A program made the position numbers and the translations under genes. Shown one piece after another: positions 4,370 to 9,561 of a stretch of DNA of 9,561 nucleotides (position 1 is the stretch's first letter; each line of letters begins with the position of its first letter). The stretch comes from an uncultured Collinsella sp. (GTDB taxonomy: Bacteria; Actinomycetota; Coriobacteriia; Coriobacteriales; Coriobacteriaceae), in NCBI GenBank assembly GCA_937958315.1, contig CALFGH010000280.1, positions 1-9,561 of the forward strand. The letters run 5' to 3'. The notes beneath the pieces were generated by a model. That model worked only from the letters and a program-made list of their open reading frames with translations. It was not told where the DNA came from and made no database searches.

Positions 4370-6334
4370 ATGGCAGAGAACCAGAACGTCGCCGATCAGG
4401 CCTCGACGCTCAACGACGAGCGCGCCACGCGTCTGGCAAAGCGCGCCGCCCTGTTCGAGGCGGGCCAGAACCCCTATCCCGAGCACTCCGAGATCGAGGA
4501 CTATGTCGTCGACATTGAGGCCAAATATGCCGATCTTGCCGATGGCGAGGATACTGAGGACGTCGTGAAGATCGGCGGCCGCGTGGTCGCCAAGCGCGGT
4601 CAGGGCAAGATCATGTTTATCGTCGTGCGCGACGCTACCGCCGAGATTCAGCTGTTCTGCCGCATCAACGACATGGACGAGGCAGCTTGGAATACGCTCA
4701 AGGCTCTCGACCTTGGCGATATCCTGGGCGTGACCGGCGTGGTTGTTCGCACCAAGCGCGGCCAGCTCTCCGTTGCCCCCAAGAGCGCGACGCTGCTCTC
4801 CAAGGCCGTTCGCCCGCTGCCCGAGAAGTTCCACGGCCTCTCCGACAAGGAGACCCGCTATCGTCAGCGCTATGTCGACCTGATTGCCAACGACGATGTT
4901 CGCGAGACCTTCCGCAAGCGCTCGCAGATTCTCTCCACCTTCCGCCGCTTCATGGAATCTGACGGCTACATGGAGGTCGAGACCCCCATCCTGCAGACCA
5001 TTCAGGGCGGCGCTACGGCCAAGCCGTTCATCACGCACTTCAACGCGCTCGATCAGGAGTGCTACCTGCGCATTGCTACCGAGCTGCACCTCAAGCGCTG
5101 CATCGTCGGTGGCTTTGAGCGCGTCTTCGAGATCGGCCGCATCTTCCGCAACGAGGGTATGGACCTCACCCACAACCCCGAGTTCACCACGATGGAGGCC
5201 TACCGTGCCTTCTCCGACCTCGAGGGCATGAAGGCGCTCGCCCAGGGTGTCATCAAGGCTGCCAACAAGGCCATCGGCAACCCCGAGGTCATTGAGTACC
5301 AGGGTCAGACCATCGATCTTTCCGGTGAGTGGGCAAGCCGTCCCATGACCGACATCGTCTCGAACGTGCTCGGCAAGCAGGTCACCATCGACACGCCGGT
5401 CGAGGAGCTTGCCGCCGCCGCACGCGAGAAGGGTCTGGAGATTAAGCCCGAGTGGACTGCTGGCAAGATCATCGCCGAGATTTACGATGAGCTGGGCGAG
5501 GACACCATCGTCAACCCGACCTTCGTATGCGATTACCCCATCGAGGTCAGCCCGCTTGCCAAGCGTTTTGAGGACGATCCGCGCCTGACGCACCGCTTTG
5601 AGCTGGTCATCGCCGGCCACGAGTACGCCAACGCATTCTCCGAGCTCAACGACCCGGTCGACCAGGCCGAGCGCTTTGCCGCCCAGATGGCCGAGAAGGC
5701 CGGCGGCGACGACGAGGCTATGGAGTACGACGAGGACTACGTACGCGCCCTCGAGTACGGTATGCCTCCCGCGGGCGGCATCGGCATCGGTATCGATCGC
5801 GTGGTCATGCTGCTCACCAACCAGGCTTCCATTCGCGACGTCCTGCTGTTCCCGCACATGAAGCCCGAGAAGGGTTTCCAGTCCGGTGCCGCCGCTGCCA
5901 AGGCTGCCGAGGCCGGCAACGCCGCAAGCCCGTTCGTTAAGTCGCTTAAGCCCACGCTCGATTACTCCAAGATCGCCGTTGAGCCGCTGTTCGAGGAGTT
6001 CGTCGACTTCGATACCTTCTCCAAGAGCGATTTCCGCGCTGTGAAGGTCAAGGCATGCGAGGCCGTCAAGAAGTCCAAGAAGCTGCTGAACTTTACGCTC
6101 GACGACGGTACCGGTACCGACCGCACCATCCTCTCCGGTATTCACGCTTATTACGAGCCCGAGGACCTGGTCGGCAAGACCTTGCTCGCCATCACCAACC
6201 TGCCTCCGCGCAAGATGATGGGTATTCCCAGCTGCGGTATGCTGATCAGCGCCATCCACGAGGAGGAGGGCGAGGAGCGCCTCAACCTGATCCAGCTCGA
6301 CGCTTCCATCCCCGCCGGCGCAAAGATGTACTAG
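4370..6334 (+). CDS. lysS: Lysyl-tRNA synthetase fused to C-terminal tRNA-binding domain
   Basis: This class II synthetase charges tRNA-Lys with lysine. At 654 residues it is about 150 longer than typical bacterial LysS. The N-terminal anticodon-binding OB fold covers about 60-170 (KIGGRVVAKRGQGKIMF). The catalytic core has motif 1 around 190-210 (FMESDGYMEVETPIL), motif 2 from 253 (FEIGRIFRNEG, with the class II arginine) and motif 3 from 469 (GGIGIGIDR), ending near FPHMKPEK at about 497. An Ala-rich linker (about 500-530) leads to a second OB domain, about 540-654: FVDFDTFSKSDFRAVKV, a Lys-rich turn, PPRKMMGIPSCGM and a SIPAGAKMY end. That domain matches the C-terminal tRNA-binding domain of MetRS, Trbp111 and CsaA (PF01588). 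The start has GAGGAG 7 bases upstream. All catalytic motifs look intact. The enzyme call is secure; the domain call rests on pattern recognition. Confidence 0.96.
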   Translation: MAENQNVADQASTLNDERATRLAKRAALFEAGQNPYPEHSEIEDYVVDIEAKYADLADGEDTEDVVKIGGRVVAKRGQGKIMFIVVRDATAEIQLFCRINDMDEAAWNTLKALDLGDILGVTGVVVRTKRGQLSVAPKSATLLSKAVRPLPEKFHGLSDKETRYRQRYVDLIANDDVRETFRKRSQILSTFRRFMESDGYMEVETPILQTIQGGATAKPFITHFNALDQECYLRIATELHLKRCIVGGFERVFEIGRIFRNEGMDLTHNPEFTTMEAYRAFSDLEGMKALAQGVIKAANKAIGNPEVIEYQGQTIDLSGEWASRPMTDIVSNVLGKQVTIDTPVEELAAAAREKGLEIKPEWTAGKIIAEIYDELGEDTIVNPTFVCDYPIEVSPLAKRFEDDPRLTHRFELVIAGHEYANAFSELNDPVDQAERFAAQMAEKAGGDDEAMEYDEDYVRALEYGMPPAGGIGIGIDRVVMLLTNQASIRDVLLFPHMKPEKGFQSGAAAAKAAEAGNAASPFVKSLKPTLDYSKIAVEPLFEEFVDFDTFSKSDFRAVKVKACEAVKKSKKLLNFTLDDGTGTDRTILSGIHAYYEPEDLVGKTLLAITNLPPRKMMGIPSCGMLISAIHEEEGEERLNLIQLDASIPAGAKMY

Positions 6335-6336
6335 GG

Positions 6337-6366
6337 GGTTACGCGGGTTTACCAACCCGCGTAACC
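6337..6366 (+). repeat. Perfect 13-bp hairpin after lysS, no T-run
   Basis: GGTTACGCGGGTT (6337-6349) is the exact reverse complement of AACCCGCGTAACC (6354-6366), separated by TACC. It starts 2 bases past the lysS stop. No T-run follows, so it is not a standard intrinsic terminator; it could protect the mRNA 3' end or help the next structure terminate transcription. Confidence 0.7.
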
Positions 6367-6378
6367 AGTTGACGCTGC

Positions 6379-6478
6379 AAGCCCGCCAGAGCGGCAATCT
6401 GCCTTTCAACTTCGGCGGCATGATCAAAAGATCAATGCCGCCTTGTTTCAAGGCACCTTGCTCGCTCTGGCGGGTTTT
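6379..6478 (+). terminator. About 100-nt layered hairpin ending in T-run
   Basis: From the base inward the pairs are: CCCGCCAGAGCG (6382-6393) with CGCTCTGGCGGG (6463-6474); GCAA with TTGC; a 3x3 internal loop; GCCTT (6401-6405) with AAGGC (6450-6454); a large internal loop; GGCGGCAT (6414-6421) with ATGCCGCC (6435-6442); GATC with GATC; and the loop AAAA. TTTT (6475-6478) follows. The final stem and T-run fit the intrinsic terminator of lysS, but the length and layering are unusual and it could be a processed small RNA or a small mobile palindrome. The rest of the lysS-to-exporter gap (6479-6640) shows no clear gene or promoter, only a weak GACAGC (6580-6585) / GCTGTC (6613-6618) inverted pair. 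Confidence 0.65.
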
Positions 6479-6655
6479 CGCTGTCGGTGCCATAGCATCG
6501 GCGTTGCCTTGGCCGTCAATAGTCATTGGGGGCGTTCTCAAACGACTACCCAACGGCTATTGCACACATGGCTCGCATGACAGCCGTCTCTTTTATGTTT
6601 CCTTTAGCCGTCGCTGTCTAGGATGGGGGTTAGTCGATAGGAAGGGAGCACCGGG

Positions 6656-8224
6656 ATGGACGATGCGAGCGAGCGTGCTATCGAAGAGGACATGCTCGAT
6701 CAGTTCAATTACTTTGATGATGAGGACGAGGAGCTGATCGACCGTCGCGAGCCAGCGCCGCTTGATTCCTTTGATCTGATCGATGAAGAGCCCGACGAGG
6801 ACGAGGGCGAATCGGCGGAGCCCCCACAGTCTTCGCGCCTTGACTCGCTGCTTTCGAGAGCCCCCATGCACCACGGTGTCCGTGCCGGCGCGCTCCATAT
6901 GAAAACTGACTGGCACCAGATCGTGACGGCAGGCGATGAACTTGCCGTCGATGCGCCGCTCACCGATAAATCATCCATCATCTGCCGCACCGGTATGCTT
7001 ATGCTCGCGAGCGGAACGGGTGCCTGGCGCGTGCGCGATACCATGAATCGTGTTGCTGACGTGCTCGGCGTCACGATTCACGTCGACCTGAGTCTCCTGT
7101 CGTTTGAGTGCACCTGCATCGAAGATGGCCACTGCTTTAACGAGGTTGTCAGCCTGCCCACAACGGGAGTCAATACCCATCGCATCTGGATGATGGAGAG
7201 CTTCTTAAAGGAAATCGAGATTTACGGGCGCCGGTTTACCGTGCACGAATACCACGAGATGCTCAAGACCGTTGAGAGCTCAAAGCCCGATTACGCTCCC
7301 TGGCAACAGGGCCTTGCGGCGGCCTGTGCTTGTGGCGCCTTCGTCTTTTTGCTCGGCGGCGGCCCTATCGAGATGGCCTGCGCGTTCGTAGGCGCTGGTG
7401 TCGGCAATTTTGCTCGCTCCCATATTCTCAAGCAGGGCCTTGGTCAGTTCAGCGCGCTGACGACCGGCGTTGCGCTCGCTTGCGTTTCGTATCTGCTGGC
7501 ATTGCTCGGCCTTGGCCAGGTCATACCGGGGGCAATGTCGCACCAAGAAGGCTATATCGGCGCCATGCTCTTTGTGATTCCCGGCTTTCCGCTCATTACG
7601 GCAGGCCTCGACATCGCTAAGCTCGACATGCGAAGCGGTATCGAGCGCCTTTCATATGCCGTATCGATTATTGTGATGGCGACCCTCGTAGGTTGGATGG
7701 TTGCCGAGTGTGTTGGCCTAGCGCCGGACGACTTTGCCCCACTGGGCCTTTCGCCGCTTGCCCTTACGCTCCTGCGCGTGGTGATGAGCTTCGTTGGCGT
7801 ATTCGGCTTCTCGGTGATGTTCAACAGCCCGGTAAAGATGGCCGCGGCAGCTGGGTTGATCGGTGCCGTGTCCAATACCCTGCGTCTGACCCTTGTCGAT
7901 GCGCCGACGATGATTCCCTTCCTGGGCCTCAGCACGGGAATGCCTCCCGAGGCAGCAGCGTTTATCGGCGCGCTGGTATCGGGGCTGCTCGCAAGCTTGG
8001 CTGAAGTCAAGCTCACCTACCCGCGCATCGCCCTCACGGTGCCTTCGATTGTCATTATGGTGCCCGGTCTGTATCTCTATCGCTCTATGTATTACATGTG
8101 CACCTTCGACACAGTCAATATGCTCGGCTGGTTTGTGCGCGCAGTGCTCATCGTAGCGTTTCTGCCCGTTGGGCTGGGTGTGGCGAGAACTCTCACCGAC
8201 CCTCGCTGGCGCCACACCAGCTAA
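6656..8224 (+). CDS. Threonine/serine exporter family (ThrE-like) membrane protein
   Basis: The protein resembles the ThrE family of inner-membrane amino-acid exporters, first described for threonine and serine in Corynebacterium. It has 522 residues. Residues 1-60 are strongly acidic and probably disordered. Residues 105-215 form the soluble part of the DUF1212 half, with MLMLASGTGAWRVRDTMNRV (114-133), the typical N-terminal signature. About ten hydrophobic segments follow from 217 to 508, including GAFVFLLGGG (227-236), CAFVGAGVGNFAR (242-254) and the C-terminal DUF3815-like half with ending VPSIVIMVPG (462-471). Many bacteria split these halves into two proteins; here they are one chain, as in Corynebacterium. 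AAGGGAG (6642-6648) lies 7 bases before the ATG. No clear promoter is seen upstream. Substrate is inferred only from the family. Codon use matches its neighbours. Confidence 0.9.
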   Translation: MDDASERAIEEDMLDQFNYFDDEDEELIDRREPAPLDSFDLIDEEPDEDEGESAEPPQSSRLDSLLSRAPMHHGVRAGALHMKTDWHQIVTAGDELAVDAPLTDKSSIICRTGMLMLASGTGAWRVRDTMNRVADVLGVTIHVDLSLLSFECTCIEDGHCFNEVVSLPTTGVNTHRIWMMESFLKEIEIYGRRFTVHEYHEMLKTVESSKPDYAPWQQGLAAACACGAFVFLLGGGPIEMACAFVGAGVGNFARSHILKQGLGQFSALTTGVALACVSYLLALLGLGQVIPGAMSHQEGYIGAMLFVIPGFPLITAGLDIAKLDMRSGIERLSYAVSIIVMATLVGWMVAECVGLAPDDFAPLGLSPLALTLLRVVMSFVGVFGFSVMFNSPVKMAAAAGLIGAVSNTLRLTLVDAPTMIPFLGLSTGMPPEAAAFIGALVSGLLASLAEVKLTYPRIALTVPSIVIMVPGLYLYRSMYYMCTFDTVNMLGWFVRAVLIVAFLPVGLGVARTLTDPRWRHTS

Positions 8225-8257
8225 TTGGTACAAGGGGGACAGGTTACTTTGCACCAA
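8225..8257 (+). repeat. Second hairpin with GGGACAGGTT loop
   Basis: TTGGTACAA (8225-8233) pairs with TTGCACCAA (8249-8257) with one A-C mismatch; the loop holds GGGACAGGTTAC. It abuts the exporter stop codon. The loop matches the element at 634-670 but the stems differ, consistent with members of one dispersed repeat family. Confidence 0.55.
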
Positions 8258-8260
8258 AAG

Positions 8261-8327
8261 AGTTGCGGTGAAATAGGGACTGAATTGCTGCTTAAAGGGT
8301 CAAAACAGTCCGTATTCCACCGCAACT
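8261..8327 (+). repeat. 67-bp inverted repeat with 22-bp arms
   Basis: Bases 8261-8282 and 8306-8327 are reverse complements at 20 of 22 positions, around a 23-base loop. The outer ten bases, AGTTGCGGTG and CACCGCAACT, match perfectly. It starts 3 bases after the preceding hairpin. There is no T-run after it and no gene inside it. It looks like a palindromic repeat unit or a very small mobile element; this is inference. Confidence 0.6.
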
Positions 8328-8376
8328 TATGGGGTCGGGGGATTATCGGTGCCCTGCATCTTCATAAACTCAACGC

Positions 8377-8406
8377 TTACGAAGCGCATGCGTTTCGTGC
8401 TAGGCT
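8377..8406 (+). promoter_or_regulatory. Candidate promoter overlapping a 20-bp palindrome
   Basis: Bases 8379-8398 form a palindrome with only one non-complementary pair: ACGAAGCGCA followed directly by TGCGTTTCGT. It is followed by TGC-TAGGCT (8398-8406), an extended -10 shape, with a weak -35 TTACGA (8377-8382) at 18 bases. The palindrome would overlap the -35 and spacer, as a repressor operator does. It lies upstream of the DUF2798-like gene. No experimental support. Confidence 0.35.
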
Positions 8407-8443
8407 GGTTCCACCACATAAGTAGTCGCAGACGCACGTACCA

Positions 8444-8493
8444 CGGGCGGGCGAGATGAAGTCCCAACAGCTCCATCTTGCCCGCCCGTTTTT
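8444..8493 (+). terminator. Strong intrinsic terminator upstream of DUF2798-like gene
   Basis: CGGGCGGGCGAGATG (8444-8458) pairs along all 15 positions (one G-T wobble) with CATCTTGCCCGCCCG (8474-8488); the loop is 15 bases and TTTTT follows (8489-8493). It may end transcription from the exporter gene, or act as an attenuator if the promoter near 8377-8406 is real. Confidence 0.85.
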
Positions 8494-8501
8494 GTTGCGT
8501 G

Positions 8502-8513
8502 GTGCCGCGGCAC
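8502..8513 (+). repeat. Perfect 12-bp palindrome before ribosome binding site
   Basis: GTGCCGCGGCAC is fully self-complementary. It sits between the terminator T-run and the ribosome binding site AGAGGAA (8521-8527). It may be an operator half-buried in the leader, or chance in GC-rich DNA. Confidence 0.35.
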
Positions 8514-8537
8514 AACACAGAGAGGAATCTGCCCTTC

Positions 8538-9086
8538 ATGCCTATCAACAAACGAGAGAGCCTGCTGTTCACCTTTATCATGTGCTTTTGCATGGTGCTC
8601 TGGATGAGCATCTACAACGTTGCCCTGCAGCATGGGGCCATCAACGGCGAGGTCGTTGCCGCTGCGTGGCTCGGCTTCCCCGTTGCCTACATTTTTGCCA
8701 TGTGCTGCGACTGGTTCGTCGCCAGCCCGCTCGCCAAGGGTTTCGCCTTTAAGTACTTGGTCACTCCGGGCAAGAGCTCGCCGCTCGCCATGACGCTCGC
8801 CGTCAGCTCCTGCATGGTCGTTCCCATGGTCATCATCATGTCGCTGTACGGTGCCTGCGAGGGTCTGACGCACATGCCCGGTGGCATCCTTGCGAACCTG
8901 TATTCCGTGCCCGCGATCTGGATGATCAACATCCCGCATAATTTTGTGATGGCGCTGCCGTGGAACCTTTTGGTAGCCGGTCCGATTTCCCACTTCGTCT
9001 TCCGTCGCGCCTTCCCTGTGGGGACGGTTTTCGAGGAGGAGCATGCCGAGCTCTTGGAGCAGGCTATGGCTCCTGAGTGCGAGTAG
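8538..9086 (+). CDS. Membrane protein, tandem DUF2798-like units
   Basis: The 182-residue product is predicted to be an integral membrane protein with four hydrophobic segments at about 8-30, 39-62, 84-106 and 125-147. The first unit starts NKRESLLFTFIMCFCMVLWMS, a pattern close to the start of DUF2798 proteins (a basic N-terminus, then Phe and repeated Met-Ser turns). The second unit, from about 83, repeats the layout: LAMTLAVSSCMVVPMVIIMSLYG, then a loop, then a helix ending in SHFVFRRAF. Single DUF2798 proteins have about 75-80 residues and two helices, so this looks like a duplication-fusion. The last 22 residues are acidic and cytoplasmic if the N-terminus is inside. Function of the family is unknown. 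ATG at 8538 is preferred over an in-frame TTG at 8478 because that TTG lies inside the terminator arm; AGAGGAA (8521-8527) is 10 bases upstream. Confidence 0.85.
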   Translation: MPINKRESLLFTFIMCFCMVLWMSIYNVALQHGAINGEVVAAAWLGFPVAYIFAMCCDWFVASPLAKGFAFKYLVTPGKSSPLAMTLAVSSCMVVPMVIIMSLYGACEGLTHMPGGILANLYSVPAIWMINIPHNFVMALPWNLLVAGPISHFVFRRAFPVGTVFEEEHAELLEQAMAPECE

Positions 9087-9088
9087 CT

Positions 9089-9140
9089 CGCTTAGGGATC
9101 TGCTGAGCGCGGGCGACTTGCTTGGTTGGAGCCCTAAGCG
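9089..9140 (+). repeat. 9-bp inverted repeat with 34-base loop
   Basis: CGCTTAGGG (9089-9097) and CCCTAAGCG (9132-9140) are exact reverse complements. The element begins 2 bases after the stop of the DUF2798-like gene and has no T-run. It may be a structured 3' end. From 9141 to 9252 I see no gene, promoter or recognisable RNA. Confidence 0.4.
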
Positions 9141-9252
9141 TGGATAGCTCTCTCGGCGGCATCGCGGGCGTGAGCGGTGCGCATGACCGGAGGGCCCGTG
9201 CTGCTCCGTTGCCCGACGTGCTAGCGCGCAGAACAATCTGTTGGTGCATTCG

Positions 9253-9286
9253 GCGGCTGCTGAAGCGTTTCGGCAGCCGCATTTTA
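9253..9286 (+). terminator. Intrinsic terminator
   Basis: GCGGCTGCTGAA (9253-9264) pairs at all 12 positions (one T-G wobble) with TTCGGCAGCCGC (9269-9280) around the loop GCGT, followed by ATTTTA. It closes transcription from the left before the last gene. Confidence 0.85.
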
Positions 9287-9297
9287 TACGGAGTTTA

Positions 9298-9318
9298 AAT
9301 ACAACAGTCTGTTGTATT
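9298..9318 (+). promoter_or_regulatory. 21-bp perfect operator-like palindrome
   Basis: AATACAACAG (9298-9307) and CTGTTGTATT (9309-9318) are exact reverse complements around a single T. The size and symmetry resemble operators of TetR-type dimeric repressors. It is AT-rich relative to its surroundings and sits at the -35 position of the extended -10 at 9327-9335. A partial half-site, CTGTTG, also occurs at 9238-9243. Confidence 0.65.
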
Positions 9319-9326
9319 ACGTAGAG

Positions 9327-9335
9327 TGGTATATC
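9327..9335 (+). promoter_or_regulatory. Extended -10 element for the activator gene
   Basis: TGG-TATATC gives the TGn-TATAAT-like pattern of an extended -10 promoter, compatible with a poor -35. Initiation would be expected near 9342, about 26 bases before the ATG at 9368. Confidence 0.45.
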
Positions 9336-9367
9336 TCTAGCAGGAAAAATGCGAGAGACGGAGCATT

Positions 9368-9561
9368 ATGGCGTTGCTAGTAGGACTGGACGTAGGGTCG
9401 ACGACGACCAAAGTTTACGCGATGCACGAGGATATGACCGAGGCGTGGTGGGGATATCGCCGCCACGGGGCGTGTCAGACAGCGAGCGTGCGCGCCATGC
9501 TCGGCGAGCTCGCCGAGCGCTTTCCCCATGAGTCGCTGCGCGTTGCGGTGACCGGCTCGGG
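9368..9561 (+). CDS. Acyl-CoA dehydratase activator (BadF/HgdC ATPase family), 3' end outside window
   Basis: The first 64 codons show an ASKHA-fold ATPase start: ALLVGLDVGSTTTKVYAM (2-19), the phosphate-1 loop, then YRRHGACQTASVRAMLGEL (30-48) and VAVTGSG at the right edge. This matches the BadF/BadG/BcrA/BcrD family (PF01869), ATP-driven electron-transfer activators of 2-hydroxyacyl-CoA dehydratases. The YRRHGA-Q form is typical, from memory, of very long proteins in which activator and dehydratase-like domains are joined, but the length cannot be judged here. The ATG at 9368 has GGAG (9360-9363) 4 bases upstream. The gene has its own promoter region with a 21-bp palindrome, implying dedicated repression. 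The role in amino-acid fermentation is inferred from the family. Confidence 0.88.
   Translation, partial: MALLVGLDVGSTTTKVYAMHEDMTEAWWGYRRHGACQTASVRAMLGELAERFPHESLRVAVTGS

Noticed and set aside
6379..6478. Retron msr-msd RNA
   Set aside because: The long hairpin suggested an msd, but no reverse transcriptase gene or flanking msr inverted repeats are present.
4238..6553. 771-codon open frame on the minus strand
   Set aside because: It lies almost wholly opposite lysS, whose protein is unmistakable; the frame stays open because of strong third-position GC bias, and the translation is low-complexity Leu/Gly/Val/Asp with no recognisable domain.
8225..8425. 66-codon frame in the exporter-DUF2798 spacer
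   Set aside because: It runs through two inverted repeats and the palindrome, starts at a TTG with no ribosome binding site, and has no recognisable product.
8400..9236. 278-codon minus-strand frame opposite the DUF2798-like gene
   Set aside because: The translation is His/Arg/Gly-rich without hydrophobic or domain structure, as expected from an antisense shadow.
9232..9245. Second full operator upstream of the activator gene
   Set aside because: Only CTGTTG and AACA fragments match the palindrome at 9298-9318; symmetry is too poor to call a site.

Overview
The window looks like a chromosomal stretch from a high-GC Gram-positive gut bacterium of the class Coriobacteriia, most like Collinsella. 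The reasons are the GC-rich but not extreme coding sequence, frequent GTG starts, strong GGAGG-type ribosome binding sites, the veg-ispE pairing, and the style of the large acyl-CoA dehydratase activator at the right edge. The genus is inferred from recognising protein families, not from a database search. All supported genes lie on the + strand; long minus-strand frames are shadows of real genes.

Left part (1-3199): the 3' part of rph (RNase PH), then a repeat-like hairpin, then rdgB (ITP/XTP pyrophosphatase) and dtd (D-aminoacyl-tRNA deacylase) almost touching. These three serve RNA maturation, nucleotide-pool cleaning and translation quality control. A promoter follows, with a small terminator-like hairpin in its leader, then the coupled pair veg and ispE (isoprenoid precursor kinase).

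Middle (3200-6480): tRNA-Pro(CGG) with its own -10 element and a strong terminator; tatA behind a promoter whose spacer carries a perfect dyad; greA; and lysS. The lysyl-tRNA synthetase is extended at its C-terminus by a MetG/Trbp111-type tRNA-binding OB domain. After lysS there is a perfect 13-bp hairpin and then a roughly 100-nt layered hairpin ending in a T-run.

Right part (6481-9561): a threonine/serine exporter-type membrane protein (ThrE family, both halves in one chain); a 313-bp spacer packed with inverted repeats, a near-perfect 20-bp palindrome and a long terminator; a four-helix membrane protein that looks like two fused DUF2798 units; a 281-bp spacer with a terminator and a 21-bp operator-like palindrome; and the first 64 codons of a BadF/HgdC-type acyl-CoA dehydratase activator running off the edge.

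I found no CRISPR array, insertion sequence, prophage gene or defence gene, and no convincing new multi-gene system. The genes are mostly housekeeping. The unusual content is the lysS fusion, the duplicated DUF2798 protein, and the dense set of palindromes and structured intergenic elements, two of which share a GGGACAGGTT loop inside different stems.
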